From Intestinimonas timonensis (lineage in GTDB: Bacteria; Bacillota; Clostridia; Oscillospirales; Oscillospiraceae): DNA of 64,000 bases. Of the stretch, positions 52,287 to 59,758 are shown piece after piece (the stretch's first letter is position 1; every line of letters starts with the position of its first letter). Under the pieces are notes generated by a model that worked only from the letters and a program-made list of their open reading frames with translations, ran no database searches and was not told the DNA's origin. The stretch covers positions 1,682,095 to 1,746,094 of the forward strand of contig NZ_LR130817.1 in NCBI RefSeq assembly GCF_900626145.1. The letters are read 5' to 3'. A program made the position numbers and the translations under genes.

Positions 52287-52420
52287 CTCCTACGGCCCTC
52301 CAATGCGATGACATAGGACTCCAGGCCGTCCTCATCCCCCTGGGACAGATACCAGGCAGCCGCCTCGGCGGCGCTGGCCCGGTCCAGGCCGGCGGCGATC
52401 ATCCGCTCAATGAGCTCCAC
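52283..52420 (-). CDS. Small helical protein, first gene of the seven-gene cluster
   Basis: A 45-residue protein from GTG at 52420, with GGGGGAAAGGGC before it: VELIERMIAAGLDRASAAEA, then AAWYLSQGDEDGLESYVIAL. It is a compact helix-turn-helix-like pair of helices. Its stop overlaps the start of the papain-like gene, which supports real translation. No family recognised. Confidence 0.6.
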   Translation of the reverse strand: MELIERMIAAGLDRASAAEAAAWYLSQGDEDGLESYVIALEGRRR

Positions 52421-52449
52421 GCCCTTTCCCCCTTCCAACAAAAATAAAC

Positions 52450-52497
52450 GGACACGACGCCCCCTCCGGGCAGCCGGTCTCCGGCCCTGTCGTGTCC
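52450..52497 (-). terminator. Large hairpin upstream of the seven-gene cluster
   Basis: GGACACGAC (52450-52458) and GTCGTGTCC (52489-52497) enclose further GC pairing. On the minus strand the stem is followed by TTTATTTTTG, so it can terminate leftward transcripts. AAAGGAGG lies inside its 5' arm without a usable start codon. Confidence 0.6.
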
Positions 52498-52540
52498 TCC
52501 TTTGTATTCAGTTTACCGGTTTTCCCCGGTCCAAATGGGC

Positions 52541-52570
52541 AAAAAAAGACCGCCCCGAAGGGCGGTCAAA
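52541..52570 (-). terminator. Terminator at the end of the HTH replication-type gene
   Basis: Minus strand: TTTGACCGCCC-TTCG-GGGCGGTC, then a run of seven T. It overlaps the stop codon of the gene. Confidence 0.88.
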
Positions 52571-53231
52571 GTGCATCAGAGGCGTATGGCACCGCCCAGT
52601 CCTTGTTCTGCACCTGCCGCTTGAGGGCCCGGGCAATGGTGTCGATGAGAGCGTCGTCCGGCTTGAGCCTGTCCCATTCCCGGACGGCGCTCACCCGGTC
52701 CTCATGCCGGGGATAGAACTTCCAAAAAGCCTCGAAGCGCTCCGGCTTCCAGGTGGGCACGCTCTTGGGCGCCCGCTTCCGTTTCGGTTCTTTCGGTTTT
52801 TCGGGCTGTCCCCCTTGGGGGACTATAGGGGGTATATATTCTATACTTGTATTATTCTCCTCCTCATTTTTGGGGGGAGGGGTCCCCTCACTTGTGGGGG
52901 GAGGGGTATCCTCATTTTTGAGGGGAGGGGGGCACACTCCATCCACCCCGTAAATGGGGACGGTGCGCCGCTCCACCACCTCGTTCTTCTCGTTCCGGAT
53001 GACCTCCACCCGCAGGTATCCGCCCTTGGCCAGGATGGCGATGAGGCGGCTGACGCTCTTTTCGCCCAGGCCAAAAAGCCCAGCGAAGTAGGCGTTGTGG
53101 GCACTGCAATACCCATTGGCATTGCTCAGGGCCGTGATCTCCCCATAGAGCAGCTTGGCGTTGGGGGGCAGGTCCTGGTCGTAGCGGACGGAGGCGGGGA
53201 TGACGGCCCAGTAGGCCGGTCGCTCTGCCAT
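52566..53231 (-). CDS. HTH_36-type replication/initiation-like protein
   Basis: A 221-residue phage- or plasmid-type protein. The N-terminal winged helix starts YWAVIPASVRYDQDLPPNAK and then has LLYGEITALSNANGYCSAHN and LGEKSVSRLIAILAKGGYLR, the HTH_36 pattern of replication initiators and phage replisome organisers. A Pro/Glu/Asn repeat linker follows (KNEDTPPP, TSEGTPPP, KNEEE), encoded by C-rich tandem sequence. The C-terminus FEAFWKFYPRHEDRVSAVRE resembles the DnaD/Rep C-terminal helix. It is the last gene of the leftward early operon. Confidence 0.75.
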   Translation of the reverse strand: MAERPAYWAVIPASVRYDQDLPPNAKLLYGEITALSNANGYCSAHNAYFAGLFGLGEKSVSRLIAILAKGGYLRVEVIRNEKNEVVERRTVPIYGVDGVCPPPLKNEDTPPPTSEGTPPPKNEEENNTSIEYIPPIVPQGGQPEKPKEPKRKRAPKSVPTWKPERFEAFWKFYPRHEDRVSAVREWDRLKPDDALIDTIARALKRQVQNKDWAVPYASDAL

Positions 53232-53244
53232 ACCACCACGCTCC

Positions 53245-53460
53245 TCACAAGATGTACTCGACCCAGCCGGGCAGCCCGACGGCCACCACGATGCAGGCCA
53301 GGAAGGCCGCGCTCTCCCGCAGGATGCGCATGGTCCGTCGGCGCTCCGCCCGGGTCATCTTCCGCCAGGCCTGGCGCAGGCGGGCAAAGGGATACTTCCG
53401 CCCTCTCTGTGCGCCCCAGCCTTTCCCGGCGGGACGCCATTCAGCGTCCATGTAATCCAT
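53245..53460 (-). CDS. Small basic membrane protein
   Basis: A 71-residue protein with a basic N-terminal half (RKYPFARLRQAWRKMTRAER) and one C-terminal membrane helix (SAAFLACIVVAVGLPGWVEY). ATG 53460 follows AGAGGAGG. It lies 13 bases before the replication-type gene. No family recognised. Confidence 0.6.
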   Translation of the reverse strand: MDYMDAEWRPAGKGWGAQRGRKYPFARLRQAWRKMTRAERRRTMRILRESAAFLACIVVAVGLPGWVEYIL

Positions 53461-53604
53461 AACGATCCTCCTCTTGATGATGTCCGTGCCGCTCCTGGCG
53501 CGGCGGGTCGCGGCGGCGTCCAGAGGCAAGACGCCCCACCGGGGGAAAGAGCCGGCTCCGCCTGATCCCCGCCGCCCCAGCGGCGGCACGGTCCTCGTTG
53601 ATAC

Positions 53605-53925
53605 TCACAGGGGTGTCTTGTCGCACACCCAGCCGTTGGACAGGCTGCACACGATCCCGCCGGACAGCTCCACCCAGTGCTCCTCACGGGTATCGGCGGT
53701 CGTCTCAAACCAAAAGTGCCGCCGTACCCGGAAGCCCAACTCCCGGAGGTAGCGCAGCCGCTCCCCCTCCGTGGCCCGGTCCACCAGACACTTGGGGTAC
53801 CCGCCTCCGTGGCTGGCCTCAAAGGTGATATGCAGCTTGTCCAGCGCCTTGGGCCAGTCCTCGGCCCGCTTGGCTTCTTTGGCAGCCCGCTCGGCCCTGA
53901 TCTCGGCAATGATGTCCTCGCTCAT
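53605..53925 (-). CDS. Hypothetical protein of the early operon
   Basis: A 106-residue soluble protein. A charged helix (AEIRAERAAKEAKRAEDWPK) precedes a small alpha/beta core with ITFEASHGGGYPKCLVDRAT, LRELGFRVRRHFWFETT and VELSGGIVCSLSNGW. The start overlaps the upstream gene by 4 bases (ATGA). I do not recognise it. Confidence 0.6.
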   Translation of the reverse strand: MSEDIIAEIRAERAAKEAKRAEDWPKALDKLHITFEASHGGGYPKCLVDRATEGERLRYLRELGFRVRRHFWFETTADTREEHWVELSGGIVCSLSNGWVCDKTPL

Positions 53926-54179
53926 ATAGCTCCCTCCTCATTGTCGAGCTTGGCGATCTGCTCCAGCCGCCAGGCGGTCTCCAGTGGCAGGCGGACGGTG
54001 CGGTCTGCGGCCATGAGCCGGGAGACGGTCTCGTGGCCGATGCCCACGGCCCGGGCCAGGGCGTAGTTGTTGAGCCTGTGGCGGCGTTTGTATACGGCCA
54101 GCCCGTCGGCCAGCCGCTCGGCCCGATCCTGGAGCCGCTGTTCCTCCCGCTGGGCCTGTGTCAGTGCTACTCTGGGCAT
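53922..54179 (-). CDS. Small helix-turn-helix protein
   Basis: An 85-residue protein. After a basic helix (LTQAQREEQRLQDRAERLAD) it has an XRE-like HTH: YALARAVGIGHETVSRLMAA, with DRTVRLPLETAWRLEQIAKL completing it. ATG 54179 follows GAGGAGG. Probably a DNA-binding regulator in the element's early operon. Confidence 0.7.
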   Translation of the reverse strand: MPRVALTQAQREEQRLQDRAERLADGLAVYKRRHRLNNYALARAVGIGHETVSRLMAADRTVRLPLETAWRLEQIAKLDNEEGAI

Positions 54180-54190
54180 AATATACCTCC

Positions 54191-54640
54191 TCACTCGCCC
54201 TGTCGGGCGCACCGCAGTTCCAGGGCGGCCTCCACGATCTCCTGGAGCTCGTCCAGGATGTCGTCGAACTGCGGGCGCTCATCGGCGTCAATGACGTTGT
54301 CCTCCGCGATCTCCATGAGTCGCCGGTCTGCGTGAGAGTCGGCAAACTTGTAGATGCGGTTGGTCAGCTTGGCGCTGGCCTCCAGCACCGACCGGGGCTG
54401 GATCTCCGGCACCACCCGGCTGTACATGGCGTTTTTCTCACGGGCATGCCATGCGATCAAATGCAGAGCATTGTACAGGATGGACATAAGGTCCACCACA
54501 TCATCAGGCGGCGTCCGCTGTCCGGTCTCATAAGCCCGCATGGACTCCACGCTGATGCCCAGCCGCTCCGCTGCCGCCTCTTGGGTAAGCCCGGCGGCCT
54601 TACGACAGATCTTGTAGATATTCCGGCATTCCTCCGGCAT
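54191..54640 (-). CDS. XRE-family regulator with helical C-terminus
   Basis: A 149-residue protein. The Cro/C1-type HTH reads IYKICRKAAGLTQEAAAERL followed by GISVESMRAYETGQRTPPDD. The remainder is helical (DVVDLMSILYNALHLIAWHA; RPQFDDILDELQEIVEAALE). ATG 54640 follows AAGGAGGG. It is 11 bases upstream of the small HTH gene. Confidence 0.75.
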   Translation of the reverse strand: MPEECRNIYKICRKAAGLTQEAAAERLGISVESMRAYETGQRTPPDDVVDLMSILYNALHLIAWHAREKNAMYSRVVPEIQPRSVLEASAKLTNRIYKFADSHADRRLMEIAEDNVIDADERPQFDDILDELQEIVEAALELRCARQGE

Positions 54641-54736
54641 GGTAAAACCCTCCTTCACAGGGGTATGATAGTTAATGGAACATGGGTGTAACCACAATGG
54701 CCCGGATGGACGCTCTTGCCCGCTGCTCCGGAAAAT

Positions 54737-54949
54737 TCAAGGCTGATCGACTCGCATGACAGCCGGGAAAACCTGGGCAGCCTCAAAAACCGGGGCCGCC
54801 GTCTTTAACCAATCTCCCCGGCAGTCTTCAGCACAGCTGCAACCTGTGCATACAGCAGCAAAGTTGACGGGAACTTCCATCAGCGCGCTCTCATGTGCCG
54901 CGACAAAATGCCTTGCTGCACAAATAAGTGCATCCCTTGGGATTTCCAT
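54737..54949 (-). CDS. Small hypothetical protein with Cys-rich segment
   Basis: A 70-residue protein with helical start (RDALICAARHFVAAHESALM) and CTGCSCAEDCRGDWLK, a four-Cys segment that may bind metal. ATG 54949 follows GGGGGAGGTG. It lies between two XRE genes; no family recognised. Confidence 0.55.
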   Translation of the reverse strand: MEIPRDALICAARHFVAAHESALMEVPVNFAAVCTGCSCAEDCRGDWLKTAAPVFEAAQVFPAVMRVDQP

Positions 54950-54966
54950 CCCGCTCACCTCCCCCC

Positions 54967-55182
54967 TCAGCTTGCGTCCTTTTCCTCCACCCCGGGCGGC
55001 TCCCGGCCATAGAGGGCGTCGATGGTACAATGGAGCAGATCGGCCAGGATAGGCAGTTTGTCCGCGCTTGGTTTCGCCATTCCCAGCTCCCACTTTCTCA
55101 CGGCGACCGTCGATACTCCTAATCGGTCGGCAAGCTGTATCCGTGTCAGCCCGAGAGCTTCCCTGTGCTCTTTGATTCTCAT
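54967..55182 (-). CDS. Cro-like XRE regulator
   Basis: A 71-residue single-domain HTH protein (MRIKEHREALGLTRIQLADR, LGVSTVAVRKWELGMAKPSA, LPILADLLHCTIDALYG). RBS AAGGAGGTGAGG. It is the first gene of the leftward operon and is divergent from the rightward genes, the usual position of Cro in a lysogeny switch. Confidence 0.8.
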   Translation of the reverse strand: MRIKEHREALGLTRIQLADRLGVSTVAVRKWELGMAKPSADKLPILADLLHCTIDALYGREPPGVEEKDAS

Positions 55183-55206
55183 TCCGCCTCACCTCCTTCT
55201 TAGGGC

Positions 55207-55240
55207 TTGTTCGTCATTGTTTCCTGTGGTAGAATGAAAC
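55207..55240 (+). promoter_or_regulatory. Rightward promoter with small inverted repeat
   Basis: -35 TTGTTC (55207-55212), 17-base spacer, -10 TAGAAT (55230-55235). GTTTC (55219-55223) and GAAAC (55236-55240) bracket the -10 and could be a regulator half-site pair. Confidence 0.45.
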
Positions 55241-55315
55241 CATAGGTTATACACCCAAATCTGCGCTATTTTCTTCATGAAATTTCATGAGGATCAAAAG
55301 GAATGGACCATTCAC

Positions 55316-55714
55316 ATGGAATTGGATTATATCCTTGCGATTATTTCTTCCGTAATCTCCTTTTTCGCTGTCTGTGTCTCCCTTTACTCTGTACACCAAA
55401 GCCAGAAAACCGCCTTGACAGGAACATACTTCTCCGAGATGGCAAAGGCATATTCCGACTACCTCTGCTGTGTCTCCGAGTTTGTGTTCCGCCGTGGACT
55501 TGCAGAGCGCAACGAACTCGCAGCTGCCCTTTACCGGCTTCAGTTGTTTGCCTCTCGTGAGATTGCCATGGACGCCCAGAACCTCTACATTTTCGTGCTG
55601 GATTGGGCTGCATCGAATCCAACGGGAGCTCTGACAGTGGATGAGCAAGTGAATGATCTAGGAGGCAAAATGCGGGAGCACTTGAGCCATGCAAGGAAAC
55701 GGGGCCACTTTTAA
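55316..55714 (+). CDS. Single-pass membrane protein, hypothetical
   Basis: A 132-residue protein with one N-terminal helix (ILAIISSVISFFAVCVSLYS) and a helical soluble part (YSDYLCCVSEFVFRRGLAER; LYRLQLFASREIAMDAQNLY). An in-frame ATG 13 codons earlier (55277) is possible, but neither start has a strong RBS. Position in the switch region and the fold recall small superinfection or immunity membrane proteins, without direct evidence. Confidence 0.6.
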   Translation: MELDYILAIISSVISFFAVCVSLYSVHQSQKTALTGTYFSEMAKAYSDYLCCVSEFVFRRGLAERNELAAALYRLQLFASREIAMDAQNLYIFVLDWAASNPTGALTVDEQVNDLGGKMREHLSHARKRGHF

Positions 55715-55888
55715 CGAGGTCTCCAACAAACTCCGCAACCGGGCCTTCAAGGATAAGAAACAACTCCACACCCAAGCATGCCGCCATAAAGCCAGCACAA
55801 AACCATTCGATTTGGTTGATTGTATAGCCCCCCTCCCTGCCCACCGAAAAACCTGCGGTTGCTATGGCATAAGCATAATCTCAATTTT

Positions 55889-55975
55889 TTCGATTGTCAA
55901 TTGTAAAATCGAAATTTTATCTATTATTGGAGATTTGTATAAAATAGTAATCTCAATTTTATCTACTATGACGCA
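55889..55975. promoter_or_regulatory. AT-rich operator region of the lysogeny-type switch
   Basis: TTCGATT (55889-55895) and AATCGAA (55907-55913) form an inverted repeat centred on CAATTG. AATCTCAATTTT occurs twice (55878-55889, 55949-55960), and TTTTATCTAYTAT twice. These repeats lie just upstream of the CI-like gene in otherwise GC-rich DNA. Confidence 0.55.
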
Positions 55976-55989
55976 AGGGAGGTGGTTGT

Positions 55990-56319
55990 ATGGATACCGC
56001 TGAACGTATTTTTTTATTACTAGACCAGTCTGGGATGGAGCAAAAGAAATTTGCAGAGTTGATTGGAGCTACCGACAAAATTGTAAGCAAATGGAGAACC
56101 TCTGGATTGAAATCCTATCGAAAGTACCTTCCCCAAATTGCCGACGCCCTAGGAACTTCTGTGGAATATCTTGTAACCGGCGAAAAAAAAGCACCCGCCG
56201 GCCAGGAGGCCGACGGGCGTGAAAAAGAGTTCGTTCAGTTGTTCGAAAAGCTCACACCGGAACAGCAGGACCTTTTTATCGCCCAGCTGCGAGGAGTTGT
56301 AGATTCTCAAGACAAGTGA
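55990..56319 (+). CDS. CI-like XRE regulator
   Basis: A 109-residue HTH protein (FLLLDQSGMEQKKFAELIGA, TDKIVSKWRTSGLKSYRKYL, QIADALGTSVEYLVTGE) with a short helical tail (EFVQLFEKLTPEQQDLFIAQ). No LexA-type protease domain, so induction would not be by RecA self-cleavage. RBS GGGAGGTGG. The facing small gene overlaps its end. Confidence 0.8.
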   Translation: MDTAERIFLLLDQSGMEQKKFAELIGATDKIVSKWRTSGLKSYRKYLPQIADALGTSVEYLVTGEKKAPAGQEADGREKEFVQLFEKLTPEQQDLFIAQLRGVVDSQDK

Positions 56320-56476
56320 CCTGGTCTTTCTCCTGAAGCTGACGGAACAGCTCCAGAGCGGTGGTGAGTTTCTCGGCAGGCGTCCCTTTCTCCGCGTGGT
56401 GCGGGTTGTATTTCGCTTGGGTATGGTTCCACACTACGCTTTTTTCTGCGCATTTGCAAGACATATATTTTTTCAC
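56276..56476 (-). CDS. Small hypothetical Cys/His-containing protein
   Basis: A 66-residue frame with a strong RBS (GGGAGGGTG, 7-8 bases before ATG). MKKYMSCKCAEKSVVWNHTQ holds CKC and a His, then a helical end (LTTALELFRQLQEKDQVTCL). It overlaps the CI-like gene by 44 bases on the other strand. Plausible but unproven. Confidence 0.4.
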   Translation of the reverse strand: MKKYMSCKCAEKSVVWNHTQAKYNPHHAEKGTPAEKLTTALELFRQLQEKDQVTCLENLQLLAAGR

Positions 56477-56660
56477 CCTCCCAAACTTTCAAGGCAGTTT
56501 CACCGGCGTCCGGCCACTGTTTTCCGGATCTGGGCGCACCGGCTGGACATTCGGGCGCTCGTGACCGACTTTTGTTAGAACCCATCACTTTCCGGCCTTG
56601 GTGATTATGCCTTTTACATAGGGAGGAACAAAGGGGAAAGTTGCACGCAACCATACAACA

Positions 56661-57554
56661 ATGAACGGAGGAATTGATAAATTGTTTTATGACAGCAGCG
56701 AAATAGCAGCCGTCCCAGTAGATATCTCCCCCGTTCCGGCTGCCAAAAGAACGATGACAGAGTTGGATTCCGTTAAGTTCAGCAGTATTTCCTCCAAAAC
56801 TCCGTACAAGACCATTTACAATTTCGTATCCATCGATGTGGAAACGACCGGACTCTCACCCTCAAAACACGAGATCGTGGAAGTGGCCGCCATCCGTTTC
56901 CGGGACGGGGTCCCCGTCGAAAAGTTTACATCTTATGCGTTTCCCCAACGCGGGATCTCAGCCGAGGCCAGCGAAATCAATGGGATCACCCTGGGAATGG
57001 TTTCCAATGCTCCCGCGTTTTCAAACATCGCAAAATCCTTTGAAGATTTTCTTGGCGATGATAACATCGTCGGCCATAACCTGAAGTTTGACCTCCGGTT
57101 TCTGTGCAAATACGGGGTGAACTTTTTGGCGAAAAAGCGCCGGTATTATGACACCTTACAGCTCGCACACAAGAAGCTGAAGTCCCCCAAAAAACTGTGG
57201 GACGAGGATCGCAACTACTGCGGTCTGGACTGGGATTCCGATTACGATGTAGAAAATTATAAACTGGGTACACTGTGTGAGTATTATGACATTGAAATGT
57301 TCCAGACACACCGCGCCGCCGACGATTGCTATGCCGCCGGTCTGCTCTTTATCCAGCTTGGCATGGAATACGGCGCCATCGACAGACCCACGCCCATGAC
57401 TCTGGAAGAGATCCTGGCGCAGATCTCCGCACAGCCTGAGCCAGCTGTTCCCGCTCCGGCCTCTCCCGATACGGTCAGACAGCCTTCCGCGCCGGAGCCG
57501 CCACCGCCCCGGAACCCCATCAAACGATTTTTCACCAGCCCCTGGTTCCTGTGA
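56661..57554 (+). CDS. DnaQ-like 3'-5' exonuclease
   Basis: A 297-residue DEDDh exonuclease. Exo I is FVSIDVETTGLSPSKHEIVE near residue 57, Exo II is IVGHNLKFDLRFL near residue 135, and Exo III is THRAADDCYAAGLL near residue 217 with its His. A Pro/Ala-rich tail (PAVPAPASPDTVRQ) ends FFTSPWFL. ATG 56661 has no close RBS; TTG at 56682 lies 10 bases after GGAGG and is an alternative. It is not fused to polymerase or helicase. It may act in element replication, repair or defence; undecided. Confidence 0.83.
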   Translation: MNGGIDKLFYDSSEIAAVPVDISPVPAAKRTMTELDSVKFSSISSKTPYKTIYNFVSIDVETTGLSPSKHEIVEVAAIRFRDGVPVEKFTSYAFPQRGISAEASEINGITLGMVSNAPAFSNIAKSFEDFLGDDNIVGHNLKFDLRFLCKYGVNFLAKKRRYYDTLQLAHKKLKSPKKLWDEDRNYCGLDWDSDYDVENYKLGTLCEYYDIEMFQTHRAADDCYAAGLLFIQLGMEYGAIDRPTPMTLEEILAQISAQPEPAVPAPASPDTVRQPSAPEPPPPRNPIKRFFTSPWFL

Positions 57555-57612
57555 ACTGCCCCAGATTGTGCGGACAGTACAAAAAAGAGCCCTTAGTAGG
57601 AAAGATTAAGTT

Positions 57613-58470
57613 TTAAGCGGAGAGGCGTCGCGCCAGCGGCGCCTCTCCAGTTTTTAACTGGATGCGCTCATGGTTATAGAAGTAAATATAGCGGTCAATC
57701 ATCTCATTGGCTTCGGAAAAGGTCGCCGGTTTGTGGCGGTAAATACATTCTGTTTTGAGGATAGAGAAGAAATTTTCCGCCATGGCGTTGTCGTACGGGT
57801 TTCCTTTCCTTGACATGGATGGTGTGATTCCGTATGCTTGAGTCAGATTGAAGTATGCTGCAGAGGTGTACTGAAATCCTTGGTCGCTGTGGAGCTGCAA
57901 CTCCGCAGCGACCCTCTTTTTCTCCTGTTTCATTGCCAGATGAACGGTATCCAGAACCAAATTCACTGTCTGCTGGGTTCCAGTCTTGTAGGCGATGATG
58001 CTGTTGTCATAGAGGTCCCGGATTATGGAAAGGTACAGCACACCCTGCCTGGTGTGGATGTAGGAGATGTCTGTTACCCATTTGCTGTTAGGTTTGTCCG
58101 CATGGAACTCCCTGTTCAGCAGATTCCTGTATTTGTGTGCCTGCCGCCCCATCTGCTGCCATTTCCTGCGGCGGCGGATCTCCGAGAGCAGATCATATTT
58201 CTTCATGATTCGCAGCACAGTTTTGGGATTGCAGAAGATATTCCGGCTTTTCAGCCACAGCCACATCCGCCGGTAGCCGTAGGTGCGGAAGCTGCGTTCC
58301 CGCTGCTGTGCGATGAGCCCCGCAAGAGCCGCATCCTTTTCTGGCTTGCCTAGGCGATGGACAAAAGCATAGTAGCCGCTTCTGGACACTCCAAAGAATT
58401 TGCACATGACTGCCACTGGATACTCTGTCCTGTGACGATAGATGATATGATACTTTACCTTTGCTCTCAC
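57613..58470 (-). CDS. IS3-family transposase OrfB
   Basis: A 285-residue DDE integrase domain. HTH_21-like start (YPVAVMCKFFGVSRSGYYAF), then rve domain with WVTDISYIHTRQGVLYLSII (first Asp), LHSDQGFQYTSAAYF (second Asp) and DNAMAENFFSILKTECIYRH (Glu), and NHERIQLKTGEAPLARR at the end. It overlaps orfA by 4 bases; a programmed -1 frameshift fusing OrfAB is usual in the family. All catalytic residues are present. Confidence 0.93.
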   Translation of the reverse strand: MRAKVKYHIIYRHRTEYPVAVMCKFFGVSRSGYYAFVHRLGKPEKDAALAGLIAQQRERSFRTYGYRRMWLWLKSRNIFCNPKTVLRIMKKYDLLSEIRRRRKWQQMGRQAHKYRNLLNREFHADKPNSKWVTDISYIHTRQGVLYLSIIRDLYDNSIIAYKTGTQQTVNLVLDTVHLAMKQEKKRVAAELQLHSDQGFQYTSAAYFNLTQAYGITPSMSRKGNPYDNAMAENFFSILKTECIYRHKPATFSEANEMIDRYIYFYNHERIQLKTGEAPLARRLSA

Positions 58471-58781
58471 TTCCTTTCTGTGAAGCGCAGAAAATCCCGC
58501 AGTAGTTTATTTTCCATGCGAAGCCGTTGGATCTCACAGGCCTGCTCTGCCACAACGTCTCCTGGCGCAGCATCTTTTCTCGGCCGTCCTTTCGGTCGTG
58601 GGCGGATTCCGGCTTCCAGTTTTCGTTCTTTACGGCGCTCACGCTCAAGTAGTCTTTTTACCACCTGCTTATTCCGGAAGCCATAGTATTCTGCGACTTC
58701 CCGCTGTGTTTTCCCCTCTGCCAACATGGCCTTGATCTCTGGTAAAAGCATTTGAACGTGTGTGTAATTTCGTTTCTTCAT
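58467..58781 (-). CDS. IS3-family OrfA (DNA-binding part)
   Basis: A 104-residue HTH protein: LLPEIKAMLAEGKTQREVAE and YYGFRNKQVVKRLLERE, a basic linker (RPRPKGRPRKDAAP) and a leucine-zipper-like end (EIQRLRMENKLLRDFLRFTE). It supplies DNA binding for the OrfAB transposase. Confidence 0.9.
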   Translation of the reverse strand: MKKRNYTHVQMLLPEIKAMLAEGKTQREVAEYYGFRNKQVVKRLLERERRKERKLEAGIRPRPKGRPRKDAAPGDVVAEQACEIQRLRMENKLLRDFLRFTERK

Positions 58782-58841
58782 GACAAAACCCCCTGATGTA
58801 GTCTATTTTCCTACATCAGGGGGGCTTTTGTCACTGTCCGT

Positions 58842-59010
58842 TTTTACTGGATCTGTTCACCTGCTCTGCATGTTCTTTTTATTTTCGGCTCTGGTGGTGC
58901 TGACGACTCTGGCGGGGTGGTTTGTCTTCGCAGGGATCTACCTGGTGCTTTCGGTCTGCCTGGGTGTCATGACCTACAAAAAGTTTTCTGCATCTGGGCC
59001 GGAAGAATAG
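58842..59010 (+). pseudogene. 3' fragment of a small membrane-protein gene cut by the IS
   Basis: The frame entering from the IS encodes one or two helices (FFLFSALVVLTTLAGWFVFA, IYLVLSVCLGVMTYKKF) and stops at 59010. No RBS or start exists outside the IS. The 5' part would lie left of 57570, but only about 15 bases separate the IS from the exonuclease stop, so the original start is unclear. Confidence 0.5.
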
Positions 59011-59058
59011 GCGTACCCAAAACAGTGCCGGATTTATGGCACAATAGGAGTGAGTAGA

Positions 59059-59658
59059 ATGAAAAAAAGGTTCTTCTCTATCTCTGCGCTGGTGATCGCA
59101 TTGGCTCTTCTTGGTTCCTGTTCTTCTCAACCTTCCGAGGAGAGCACCGTACCGACCTCATCCCCCATTTTGGCGGAAGAGACGCAAGTGATCGACTCTG
59201 AACCCGCCGTACCCCCGGTAGATGATGCCACGCTGGGTGAAAAGAACGCCCTGGCTACCGCAAATACTTATCTTTCGTTTTCTGCATTCTCTGCACAAGG
59301 TCTGATCGATCAGCTGGAATTCGAGGGCTATACCACCCAGGAGGCCCAGTACGCCGTGGCCAAGTGCGGAGCCGACTGGAACGAGCAGGCGTTGAAGAAG
59401 GCCGGAAGCTACCTTGACTACTCCGCCTTTTCCTACAGCGGACTGTTTGACCAGCTGTCCTATGAGGGATTCCTTCCCGAGCAGGCGCAGTACGCAGTGG
59501 ACAACTGCGGAGCCGACTGGAAAGAGCAAGCCGCTAAGAAGGCACAGGCTTACCTGGATTTTTCCTCCTTCTCCCGCGAGGGCCTCATTGACCAGCTCCT
59601 GTATGAGGGTTTCACGCAGGAGCAGGCGGAGTACGGGGTAACCTCCGTAGGTTACTAA
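59059..59658 (+). CDS. Ltp-family lipoprotein (superinfection-exclusion type)
   Basis: A 199-residue lipoprotein: signal MKKRFFSISALVIALALLGS with lipobox LGSC, a Ser/Thr/Pro linker, then three repeats of about 48 residues of the Ltp type. These begin ALATANTYLSFSAFSAQGLI, ALKKAGSYLDYSAFSYSGLF and AAKKAQAYLDFSSFSREGLI, with DQLxxEGxxxxQAQYAV in each. The phage TP-J34 Ltp protein blocks DNA injection of other phages; similar repeats also occur in host surface lipoproteins. ATG 59059 follows TAGGAGTGAG. Within an integrated phage-like element, superinfection exclusion is the best guess. Confidence 0.82.
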   Translation: MKKRFFSISALVIALALLGSCSSQPSEESTVPTSSPILAEETQVIDSEPAVPPVDDATLGEKNALATANTYLSFSAFSAQGLIDQLEFEGYTTQEAQYAVAKCGADWNEQALKKAGSYLDYSAFSYSGLFDQLSYEGFLPEQAQYAVDNCGADWKEQAAKKAQAYLDFSSFSREGLIDQLLYEGFTQEQAEYGVTSVGY

Positions 59659-59670
59659 CTTAGATGCAAG

Positions 59671-59694
59671 AGGCCGGGGCTACAGCCCCGGCCT
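59671..59694 (+). terminator. Hairpin after the Ltp gene
   Basis: AGGCCGGGGCT and AGCCCCGGCCT form a perfect stem; the following tract is TTCAAAAG, so termination may be weak. Confidence 0.6.
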
Positions 59695-59758
59695 TCAAAA
59701 GTCCAAGAAATGGAATATTCGAATAATCAGCAGTTTCACCAAAAGTGACGTTAGCGTA

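Larger units (their letters stand above)
57570..58841 (-). mobile_element. IS3-family insertion sequence (IS150-like)
   Basis: About 1.27 kb with overlapping orfA and orfB. The ends CGGACAGTAC (57571-57580) and ACTGTCCG (58833-58840, complement CGGACAGT) are inverted repeats. A perfect CCCCTGATGTAG/CTACATCAGGGG hairpin (58790-58822) lies just inside the orfA end and would block transcription entering from outside. Exact ends and target duplication are uncertain. Confidence 0.82.
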
